From Monocercomonoides exilis (Eukaryota; Preaxostyla; Oxymonadida; Polymastigidae): 64,000 nucleotides of DNA. The position numbers and the translations under genes were made by a program. The DNA is taken from the NCBI GenBank assembly GCA_001643675.2, contig LSRY02000009.1, positions 1 to 64,000 of the forward strand. The letters run 5' to 3'. Of this stretch, positions 56,011 to 64,000 are shown in pieces. The first letter of the stretch is position 1. Every line of letters begins with the position of its first letter. Below the pieces are notes generated by a model. That model saw only the letters and a list, made by a program, of their open reading frames with translations. It searched no databases and was not told the origin of the DNA.

Positions 56011-59000
56011 TCACTTTTTCGTCTTTTCACTCACGATCGTTGAAGAAGGGCGACTGTCCCTTGTTTGCCTGCCCTTCTCTTCTGACTCTTCTGACTCTTC
56101 TGATTCTTCGCAGCACATCGCATCTGTCATCGTCATCACCATCGCCTCAGCCGGGAACTTCCCAAAAAATGTTCGTTTCAGCTCCATCAGTGCGGGTCGC
56201 CCCTCAGCCTTTGCCGAAAGACAGCTCTGCATCACCCCAAACAAACCTGATTCCTCTGCCAGCTCCAGCTTCGGCCTCTCCCCATTCACAATCTTCTCCC
56301 CTGCAATCACCGCCTCATACTCCCCAAACGGAACATGAAGCGTCAAACACTCCCACAGCATCATCCCAATCGAGAATGCCACTGATTCCTTTGTCGCTCC
56401 CATCTTCTTGTTCATTTGCAGCTCTGGAGCCTTCCACCTCAAACACTCCTTTCTGAATCCTTCATCCTCCTCAAACGCTGACGAAGGTGGAGGCGAGTCT
56501 GTGAATCTCTCGCTCATCAACGAAATATTTGACGAAGAAGAAACAATACTCAATGAAGAGATTGAAGACGAATCTGAACTGTCATCAGAAGAACACTCTG
56601 AGTGCATCACAATGCAGATCACCATGTGCTCAGAGAATAATACAATGTGAGGACTCAAATTTTCCAAAGATGAAAGTGGATTTTCCATTTCATCAAATGA
56701 GTGCAGTGCTCCATTCACCACCCAGAACAAGACCTGTGCAGCTGTCATCTCCCTCTCTTGCAAACTCCCAATGGCCATCTCTTTCTTCTCGTTCCTTCCA
56801 TGCAACAACATGAACAATGAATCCCTCAGATCCACAATCAATTTCTCATGAGGCGATGAACAGGCCATTGCATCCACCAAGTTTGACATCGATGAAGTAG
56901 TTGGACACAAATCCTCCCCTCGAACAAATGTTGAATCTGAATCAGTTGAACAAGTGGTTGAAGTGGATGAGATGGATGGAGATGGGGTTCTCTTTCTTGT
57001 CTCTTCTTTCTCATCAACCTTTTCCAGCATCCACTCTGGAATCTTGTCTGAATCTCTTCCAAGGATGTATTCAGTCGATCCACTCTCAGAGAGAAGATGC
57101 TCCGATGATTCTGAATGTTGCATATTCGTATCATAAACTCTTTTCTTTATCCTCTCTTCATTCTTCTTCTCTGCCTCCCTCTCTGCTCTCCTCCACTGCT
57201 CCTCTGGTGACATCTCCATCGTCACCATCTCAAATACCTTCGGATCCTTTTTGATATTATCATCAACAATCTCTTGCAATTCTTCATTTCTTTCCTTCAC
57301 TTTCCTCCATCGAACAGCCAGAATAACAACAATTACAAGCAGAATCACAACAATAACAATGCAAACAATCAACAACCAATAAGTTTTCCCTTCTTTTCCT
57401 CCTTCAACCACTTTTTCATCTCCTGTTTTTGTTTCACTTTTGTTCTTCAGAATCTGTGGAGAAGTCTCTGTTAGTTGCTTCCCAAACAAAATCATCACAG
57501 ACACCTCTGTTTCATCTGAAGCCAATGAAATATTTTCTGAGGGAATTCTTCCAATCACTTCATTTTCTGATATGAAACTATCTTCCTCAAATGAATATGT
57601 CTCCACCAACTCCACATCCCCTGTTTCAAACGCAAGTCTGAATGACAAATCACATGGCACAAAAAGTGATCCCTTGAATTTGATAAAAAAGTTGCTACCA
57701 TTCTCATTCACAGAAACTTCTTCCAGTTTTGGAATGAAGAAAGGCGATGACCTTTCTCCTGCTATTCCACCAACGGTGCATCCGTCGTTAAGGATCCAAA
57801 GAGAAGTATTCTTCTCTTGTCCATCTCCTCCTTTCAAGCTGGTGATGGTCAATGAAGAAAAATCTGAGCAAACAATGTTTCTTCTCACTGATGGATATTT
57901 TTCTATGAATGGATTATTATTGAAGAATTCTCCTTTCTCAATTGTCACATTACCAGAAGATATGGATAATCCGCCTAATGAAGAATTCGAAATTGTTATG
58001 TATTTCATCACTAACGAAGAATTTGATGAATGAACAAGCGATCCATTCCATTGACAGATATCTGTTATTGCGTTCATATTCTCAGTTTCACTTTCATTCA
58101 TAAGCACTCCTTCAATCTCACACATGTGCATCGAAACATCCTTCATATCATACGCCTCAACAACACTTCCTTTGTCAGACAGAGAATTGCAATTTATGCA
58201 AGAACAGTTTGAAAACTCGAAATGGGCAAAGGTTGATGAAGCTGAGAGAACAGATGCTCCTTTTGAATTCCTTGAACAGTTGTTGAATGAGGAGATTCCA
58301 ATAGACACTGTTCCTGAAGTGGATCCTTGAATCGCAATGATGCAACCTTCAGATAAATTCACTCCATCTGCATCAATTCCATTTAACACAACTTCTTTGC
58401 ATTGTCCAATCTCAAACACATTTGAAATTGCTTCAACTTTTTCCAGTCTCACATTCATCAATGAAATCTCATCTCCACAAAACAGAAACAATGATTTCTT
58501 GAACAAAAGGAATGATATCGAGCAATTGTCAACATGAAGAATTCCATTTTCGATGCTCAGCAATGTTGAGTTTAGAATAACAGCTTCAATGTTTTCTGAT
58601 TGGCCAATCGAAGAAAAACCAACAAATGAAAGAGAGAGCTGACCATTTGTTTCATGGATAATAGAATTGCCTGAATACGAAAATGACTGCCCAATGTTGA
58701 ATCTCACACTTTCAATCCGAACATTCTCTGATGTTGTGATAAGATTTCCCACGTTGCCAGCAATTGTTGAATTCAAATGCACCAAAGCAGTTGAAGGAGA
58801 TTGAAGTGAGCGTATGATCACATCATGAGCATCACATATTCCAACAATTTCAGTTTCCTCTGATATCAACAGCTGTGAGTACAGAGATGGAATGATGTGC
58901 TGCACTCCAACACCCAATGACTCACAAGGAAAACGAAACTCTCCGCATTGCTTGCTGTCTTCCGAGTTTTCATCAGCAGAAGACACAAATATCGTCTCGC

Positions 59001-62000
59001 TCTGGTATTTCACCACTCTCAGCAGAAGATCTTCTTCCCCCACAAAAGAGTCTGTTGTGCAGCCCCATATCGCAAGCTCCTTCACAAATGGCGCTCTGAA
59101 ATCCAGCAAGAATTTCTCTTCAACAATTTGTGTTTCAATTGAGTGGCATCTCACATATGCATCTCTCCCTCTGAATGCAGAGTTGTCTTTGAATGTGATA
59201 TTTGACAGTACAAAATTCAGAGACTTCTCAGCTGTCGAGGTGCATTCCAGAAACATCCACCCACCTCTTCCCGTACTTGAACAGAAGCACTCAGAAATCG
59301 TGCAAAATGAGCAATCAAAGCTTCCTCCCTCATTCAGCACACAGAACATCCCTCCTCCTTTTCCACACCTCGTTCCACCACACTTCTTCATCGTTGTGTT
59401 TCGCATTACCATTTTTAAAGGGTCATCATTGGCATTTCGAATGATTGGTATATCATCGGTTGTGTTCTGGGTGACTTCTTCGAAAATACTCCATTCAATA
59501 ACAATATCTTGCTCCACTTCATTTTTATCTCTTCTTGAACTCTTTGATATCCTCAATCCACTTGCGCCTCCCAGATCGATTTGTTTCATCGTCAAATTTT
59601 TCACATTCAAAATCGTTGTTGACAAAACAGAAATAACATCCTTTGAAAAGCAAAGTAACTGCAATGTTACAAATTCCAATTGAACTGTTCCTCCATCTGC
59701 CTTTATTAGCCCATAATTCATTATTTCTTCATTATTTTCTTCATTTTTTGAGAACGAGCAGTTTTTCAGAGTCAACAATCCCTCTCTTGAGCCAACATGC
59801 ATCAAATAACTGACTCCACTTGTGAATGAAGATGGAATCACAAAGTTAATAAATTCAAAATTTGTAATTCCTAAAATCTTCATTGCTGCATCTTCTGCTC
59901 CTTCAAGCGAAAACTGACATCCCAAAGAGCATTCTCCTGTGTAATCTGATTTTATTGATATATCGCTGAGTTTAACCCTTTTCTTTAAAACTCCTTTTCC
60001 AATGATGTTAATGATCCTTTCATTTCCTTCAGGCAATCGACCCAAACAATAATCAATTGAAAGACAAGGATAATCTGAAAACCCACATGCACCCATATCT
60101 TTTCCTTTGTCTCCAATAAATACCTGTGCACCAAGCAAAAGCCAAAAATAGATCAATGGAACAGCATTCGTTGAATCACTCCCATCAAAGCCTCTCATAG
60201 AATTTAAGGAAATATCTGCCAGATGCTCAGACACAAATGGAAGAGAGGTGTTTGTGATGCTCTTTGTCAAGTTCAATGATTCAACAAACAGGTCATTTCC
60301 ATATTTTGCAACATTTGGCTTGTCTGCCTCAAAAGCAGGTGATGAGATCACAAACGAAGAAAAGCTATCGATCAACTCCAGTGCCATCCCTCCTCCAAAT
60401 CCAGTCTTTCCTTCTCCAGCTGGTGCTGTGCATCCTGCGAATGTGCATGAAACAATATCCAAATGCGTATTTCCTTTCAACTGGGCATTGATTGCCCCTC
60501 CTCTGCTTTCATCATCCATCACAGAACATCCATCAAAAACACATTCTTCGATATTAATTTTTGTATTTGTATTTTCGTTGTTACCATTATCGATGCTCAC
60601 ACAGCTTCCACTTCCAGCTGCTCTTTCGATTTCTGTGAAATTGCTGTTCGTCATGTTCAACCATTTGGTGTTCATCAACTCGCTATTTATTTCACTTCCA
60701 GGCAAAGAGATCAGCGGATTTTCGATCAAGGTGATTGATGAAGCTGAAAACGAATCAATAGCTAAGGATCCAGACTCAAAAGATAAGAATGGACATGCCA
60801 ATTCTGATGATGGATTTTGAAGAGAAACAGAACAGTGAGACAGAGTCAACGAAGAAGACAAACAAGAAATAAAAGTGGAGTGTGATGAAAGAGAAGACGG
60901 AAGAGAGAAGATAAGTTTTGACAATGCTGTTTCAAAACTTGCTGTTATCATTGCGGAGTTTGATGTTTCACTTGAATTGGACACTGTCCAGCCACTTTGA
61001 TCATCATTTCCTTTGATTTCGTGTTTCTGATCAGCAAAGGCTAATTCATCACTCATCAAAATCATTCCACTCACAGTCACTTTCTTTGGCCCTATTTGAC
61101 GTTTGATGGAGTGCTTCAAAGTCAAACAAGGGAATTGAACAATTCCACAATGTGAGTGATCTGACGCATCAGAATTGCTCACAAAGATTTCTTCTGGGTT
61201 GAGGAGATAGATGCACAGAGGAATGGTCACACTGGCGTTTCCATTGTCGTATCCTCGCATTTTGTCAAGAGAATCCAATGAATCTGTCACGCAAGTGATT
61301 TTTTGTGATTTTGCAGTCACTTCAAGGTTTGGAGAAAGAACAAAGATATCTTTTCCCCACTTAGCAGTGTTTGTTCCAAAAGAAGAGGAAATCAGGAAAT
61401 TTGGATTTTCATTCAATAATCGAAGAAGAATTCCTCCGCCAAGACCATTGGTTGTTGAACAAAAGCACCCATCAAAAGATCCACCATTCACTTTCACTTC
61501 ATTTTCGCTCCCAACACACAGCATCATAGATCCCCCATTTTCTGAACTTGTGCTTCCGCATCCTTCAAAAGTGCAAGAATCCAGATCGATGTTAATCTTA
61601 TCGTTGGAAAATGACATCACAGCTGCTCCGCTTGTTGTTCTTTCAATTCCATCAAAGGTGCATTCTGAAAGCATCAACGTCACTTCATTTGTTGAAGAAA
61701 GCGAAATCAGCGAAGTTGTTGAGATAGTCTTTGCCCAGTTCACATGTTCCATTTGCAACACCCCATTCTGAACATTTATCAGCTCTGTGGTGAATGCTGT
61801 TTCTGTTGAGTGTCCGCTTCCAACAGATATGTTCAGCCCTCTTATATGCATCTCTCCCGTTCCAGTGATCTCAAACATCCTCGAAGCTCGATTATTTGCA
61901 TGTGCTGAGTCATGCACAAGAACAAAGTCTCTGACAATCAAGGTGCCTGTTGAGACAGAAAAAAGAAGCAAACTACCGGACTCTAGTTCTGTTTGAATTG

Positions 62001-63801
62001 TTGAACTCAAATCACTTTGGCCATAAACAGTAAAACTGTCTGCTCCACAATTAAAACTATTTGTTTCGATTATTGTTCCTGTGAGTATTTCGATATCAGT
62101 CACATATTCAGGAATTAGTTGGGTCAAACAATGGCTGATGGTGCTGCATGGATGAGACTCATTTATTCCGCACGAATATGTGTCAATGGCATTCGGCTGC
62201 GTTTCAGTCGAAGACACAAATCTGATTCTTCCGCCAATATTATGAAGCCATTCACTTTTGTCAACAAAAGAAGACGTATATACGCTAACTCTGTTTGTTG
62301 TTTGCCTTGTTGAATAGCAACTTGGATCAATGTTGTTTGCTGTTGAACTTTGAAGAAAAATATCATGACCATATTTTTCGCAGGTGTTATTGTGAAAAAA
62401 ACAGAAGAAAAGCAAAATTCCATCATTATTTGTATTAATTAACACCCCGATAGCGCCTCCTCCACACATTGAATAACAATGACAAAATAGACAATTTGAG
62501 ATAATAACTTGATCAGTGCAATCCCAATGTTCAATTGCTCCTCCCCAAGAATTTGAAGAGTTATATGCACAACATTTTATAAAAAATGAATTAATAATGC
62601 ATTTCTTCTGCCTCTGAGTTTTCGTTGGACGCAGATCAATTGCCCCTCCGTCATTTCCTGAAGAACAATTTTGAAAAGAACAATCATCAACCATTGATTG
62701 CACATACACAAACTCTGCCATAATTCCTCCTCCTCCAAAGTCCGAGGCGACTTGTGCTGAGCATTGAGAAAATAATGAATGAAGAACAATGCATTCAGCG
62801 ATTTTCAAAGCATATATTGCTCCACCTCTTGTTGAAGAAATACATCTCGTAAATGATGAATTTTCAACAGTGAGAATAGCATTTGCATTGTCATGAACAT
62901 AAAGTGCACCTCCTTGTGGCGCTGTGCAATCAACCCATTCGCACAATGAAAACGATTGGCCTTCTGTTGTGTCCATTCGTTGTTTTCTTTCAAGAGCATT
63001 TGTTTCTCTTTTTCCGTAGAATGTGGTTGTGTTTTTGCAGACAAATTCTTGTGAAGAAAAAGATCCACTTGAAATTCCTCCTTCAAAAGCATTCACGCAT
63101 GCATAAATGAGGCAATTCTCCATATAACTTCGAAAACATGAATGCTCCATGTAATAATCACTTTTCTTGCCAGATTTTGCAGACATGTTCCTGAAAGCGC
63201 AGTCATTGATCTGTTCGCTGTGGCTCTTCCCTGAAACAAGAAAATTGTCTGAGGATGATACAGCCAGATCCGAAATGATGGAATTTCTCAAAACCACTGA
63301 ATTCGAGTCATCTGATGAAAATACGAGGCTGGATGAATAAACATTCTTTTGGGATAATATACTCATGTTTGTGAGGATGATTGACCCACTTTGCAAATAA
63401 AACGGAGATACTAATTTTTGGTGGGAAATGCAGGAATCCAGCATTCCCCTCGACTTTTCCGCTATAAGCATAAATTGTGAGGAAGAATGTTCAATCGCCA
63501 CATTTTTCAGTTTTGCTGAAGAGTTGAATAATCTCAAAAATGAAACAATTGTTGTTGAAGTGACTTGTTGAAATCCTTTGGTTTCGCAAAATGTGTTCTT
63601 CGTTTCTTTATTTTTTGATTCTCTGTTTTCCAGAAAATGAACATCGTTTGAATTGCCTCCCTTAGAATAAACAGGGCCATTATGCAATTGAGAAATAAAG
63701 CGAGTATGTTGGCTTTCGAAAAAATATACTTGTGTGGCATCATGCAACATTAATTTCCCGGCAAAAAGCAAACATGTGAAAAGAAATAGATGCATGCTCA
63801 T
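56011..63801 (-). CDS. Giant beta-helix surface protein with membrane span and pseudokinase lobe
   Basis: A single open frame of 2596 codons; ATG 63801 gives a signal peptide (MSMHLFLFTCLLFAGKLML). Residues 40-2100 are right-handed beta-helix-like, with Pmp-type GGAI and CxFxxC repeats (CISSTRGGAIYAL, CSFQNCSSGNDGGAI) and many N-glycosylation sites. A CGxxxxxPC module recurs at residues 544, 885, 1239 and 1619, marking tandem units of 340-380 residues. One membrane helix lies at about 2141-2165 (YWLLIVCIVIVVILLVIVV). The cytosolic part has C-lobe kinase features (RWKAPELQ, MLWECLTLHVPFGEYEAV, GRPALMELK). However, the HRD-N loop is replaced by LSPHIVLFSEH, no DFG is visible, and no Gly loop or VAIK lysine is clear, so it is probably a pseudokinase. 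Such proteins are abundant in oxymonads. Adhesion or sensing is inferred. The stop is TGA. Confidence 0.88.
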   Translation of the reverse strand: MSMHLFLFTCLLFAGKLMLHDATQVYFFESQHTRFISQLHNGPVYSKGGNSNDVHFLENRESKNKETKNTFCETKGFQQVTSTTIVSFLRLFNSSAKLKNVAIEHSSSQFMLIAEKSRGMLDSCISHQKLVSPFYLQSGSIILTNMSILSQKNVYSSSLVFSSDDSNSVVLRNSIISDLAVSSSDNFLVSGKSHSEQINDCAFRNMSAKSGKKSDYYMEHSCFRSYMENCLIYACVNAFEGGISSGSFSSQEFVCKNTTTFYGKRETNALERKQRMDTTEGQSFSLCEWVDCTAPQGGALYVHDNANAILTVENSSFTRCISSTRGGAIYALKIAECIVLHSLFSQCSAQVASDFGGGGIMAEFVYVQSMVDDCSFQNCSSGNDGGAIDLRPTKTQRQKKCIINSFFIKCCAYNSSNSWGGAIEHWDCTDQVIISNCLFCHCYSMCGGGAIGVLINTNNDGILLFFCFFHNNTCEKYGHDIFLQSSTANNIDPSCYSTRQTTNRVSVYTSSFVDKSEWLHNIGGRIRFVSSTETQPNAIDTYSCGINESHPCSTISHCLTQLIPEYVTDIEILTGTIIETNSFNCGADSFTVYGQSDLSSTIQTELESGSLLLFSVSTGTLIVRDFVLVHDSAHANNRASRMFEITGTGEMHIRGLNISVGSGHSTETAFTTELINVQNGVLQMEHVNWAKTISTTSLISLSSTNEVTLMLSECTFDGIERTTSGAAVMSFSNDKINIDLDSCTFEGCGSTSSENGGSMMLCVGSENEVKVNGGSFDGCFCSTTNGLGGGILLRLLNENPNFLISSSFGTNTAKWGKDIFVLSPNLEVTAKSQKITCVTDSLDSLDKMRGYDNGNASVTIPLCIYLLNPEEIFVSNSDASDHSHCGIVQFPCLTLKHSIKRQIGPKKVTVSGMILMSDELAFADQKHEIKGNDDQSGWTVSNSSETSNSAMITASFETALSKLIFSLPSSLSSHSTFISCLSSSLTLSHCSVSLQNPSSELACPFLSFESGSLAIDSFSASSITLIENPLISLPGSEINSELMNTKWLNMTNSNFTEIERAAGSGSCVSIDNGNNENTNTKINIEECVFDGCSVMDDESRGGAINAQLKGNTHLDIVSCTFAGCTAPAGEGKTGFGGGMALELIDSFSSFVISSPAFEADKPNVAKYGNDLFVESLNLTKSITNTSLPFVSEHLADISLNSMRGFDGSDSTNAVPLIYFWLLLGAQVFIGDKGKDMGACGFSDYPCLSIDYCLGRLPEGNERIINIIGKGVLKKRVKLSDISIKSDYTGECSLGCQFSLEGAEDAAMKILGITNFEFINFVIPSSFTSGVSYLMHVGSREGLLTLKNCSFSKNEENNEEIMNYGLIKADGGTVQLEFVTLQLLCFSKDVISVLSTTILNVKNLTMKQIDLGGASGLRISKSSRRDKNEVEQDIVIEWSIFEEVTQNTTDDIPIIRNANDDPLKMVMRNTTMKKCGGTRCGKGGGMFCVLNEGGSFDCSFCTISECFCSSTGRGGWMFLECTSTAEKSLNFVLSNITFKDNSAFRGRDAYVRCHSIETQIVEEKFLLDFRAPFVKELAIWGCTTDSFVGEEDLLLRVVKYQSETIFVSSADENSEDSKQCGEFRFPCESLGVGVQHIIPSLYSQLLISEETEIVGICDAHDVIIRSLQSPSTALVHLNSTIAGNVGNLITTSENVRIESVRFNIGQSFSYSGNSIIHETNGQLSLSFVGFSSIGQSENIEAVILNSTLLSIENGILHVDNCSISFLLFKKSLFLFCGDEISLMNVRLEKVEAISNVFEIGQCKEVVLNGIDADGVNLSEGCIIAIQGSTSGTVSIGISSFNNCSRNSKGASVLSASSTFAHFEFSNCSCINCNSLSDKGSVVEAYDMKDVSMHMCEIEGVLMNESETENMNAITDICQWNGSLVHSSNSSLVMKYITISNSSLGGLSISSGNVTIEKGEFFNNNPFIEKYPSVRRNIVCSDFSSLTITSLKGGDGQEKNTSLWILNDGCTVGGIAGERSSPFFIPKLEEVSVNENGSNFFIKFKGSLFVPCDLSFRLAFETGDVELVETYSFEEDSFISENEVIGRIPSENISLASDETEVSVMILFGKQLTETSPQILKNKSETKTGDEKVVEGGKEGKTYWLLIVCIVIVVILLVIVVILAVRWRKVKERNEELQEIVDDNIKKDPKVFEMVTMEMSPEEQWRRAEREAEKKNEERIKKRVYDTNMQHSESSEHLLSESGSTEYILGRDSDKIPEWMLEKVDEKEETRKRTPSPSISSTSTTCSTDSDSTFVRGEDLCPTTSSMSNLVDAMACSSPHEKLIVDLRDSLFMLLHGRNEKKEMAIGSLQEREMTAAQVLFWVVNGALHSFDEMENPLSSLENLSPHIVLFSEHMVICIVMHSECSSDDSSDSSSISSLSIVSSSSNISLMSERFTDSPPPSSAFEEDEGFRKECLRWKAPELQMNKKMGATKESVAFSIGMMLWECLTLHVPFGEYEAVIAGEKIVNGERPKLELAEESGLFGVMQSCLSAKAEGRPALMELKRTFFGKFPAEAMVMTMTDAMCCEESEESEESEEKGRQTRDSRPSSTIVSEKTKK

Positions 63802-64000
63802 CGCTGGTTAATCAACTTTTCTGTTTGATAAAATTAAATAATACTTTTGATCGATAAAAATTGCATGCAAAATACGTTTTGTTGTTAAAAATATTTGATA
63901 TATAATGAAATGCAGCGAAGCTTTGTTATAATCACAATTCATTATGCACGATTTTTAGTATTGAAACTGAGCTAGTTGGTAGATAACCCGGGTAAATTAT

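Noticed and set aside
57440-58033. Plus-strand 197-codon frame and others of up to 263 codons (for example 58892-59683)
   Set aside because: They are antisense to the giant beta-helix gene, whose repeat motifs and signal peptide fix the real strand.
1-64000. tRNA, rRNA, snRNA genes and CRISPR arrays
   Set aside because: Looked for B-box-like GGTTCGANNCC words, rRNA-like GC-rich blocks and regularly spaced direct repeats. None was found by eye; a tRNAscan/Infernal run would be decisive.

Overview
This is a eukaryotic nuclear window. It is AT-rich, has spliceosomal introns of mostly 47-100 nt, and is full of serine (TCT/TCA) and glutamate (GAA) codon runs. No rRNA, tRNA, operon or CRISPR array was seen. 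The best lineage clue is the 2596-codon gene at 56011-63801: signal peptide, tandem right-handed beta-helix repeats, one membrane span and a C-terminal degenerate kinase lobe. Such proteins are known as large families in oxymonads and relatives (Preaxostyla, Metamonada). Intron donors read mostly GTNTG rather than GTRAGT, which also fits metamonads. The placement is an inference. 

Layout: (1) 1-3910 holds decayed coding debris, including a remnant of a multicopy gene family. (2) 3911-10124 is a 6.2 kb DNA element with about 510-bp terminal inverted repeats, each itself a nested palindrome. Its spliced gene fuses a ubiquitin-specific-protease domain to a DDE-type transposase-like domain, and a structured-RNA-like segment follows the stop codon. 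(3) 10.6-16.0 kb has plus-strand coding segments of one or more unrecognised multi-exon genes broken by frameshifts and stops. (4) 16.6-34.3 kb is gene-poor. It holds three loci of the multicopy family (two decayed, one intact), a 528-bp MITE with an 8-bp target duplication, a 745-bp foldback repeat, and microsatellites. (5) 35.2-48.5 kb is the gene-dense core: a six-exon SDF2-like MIR-domain protein, a three-exon TFIIIC subunit (GTF3C3/TFC4 type), and a divergent pair of large unrecognised genes. (6) 48915-51699 is a pogo/Tigger-type element flanked by TA, inserted about 45 bp past the stop of another intact family copy (51743-53150). (7) 53.2-56.0 kb is mostly empty, with a probable beta-helix gene relic. 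(8) The giant beta-helix/pseudokinase gene fills the right end.

The main functional themes are RNA polymerase III initiation (GTF3C3), ER-lumen protein quality control (SDF2), and surface display with possible signalling (beta-helix protein). The rest is mobile DNA and an expanding, decaying lineage-specific gene family. The most novel item is the protease-transposase element. The most consequential open question is whether the recurrent in-frame TAA/TAG codons are nonsense mutations or glutamine codons; intact long genes here argue for the former.
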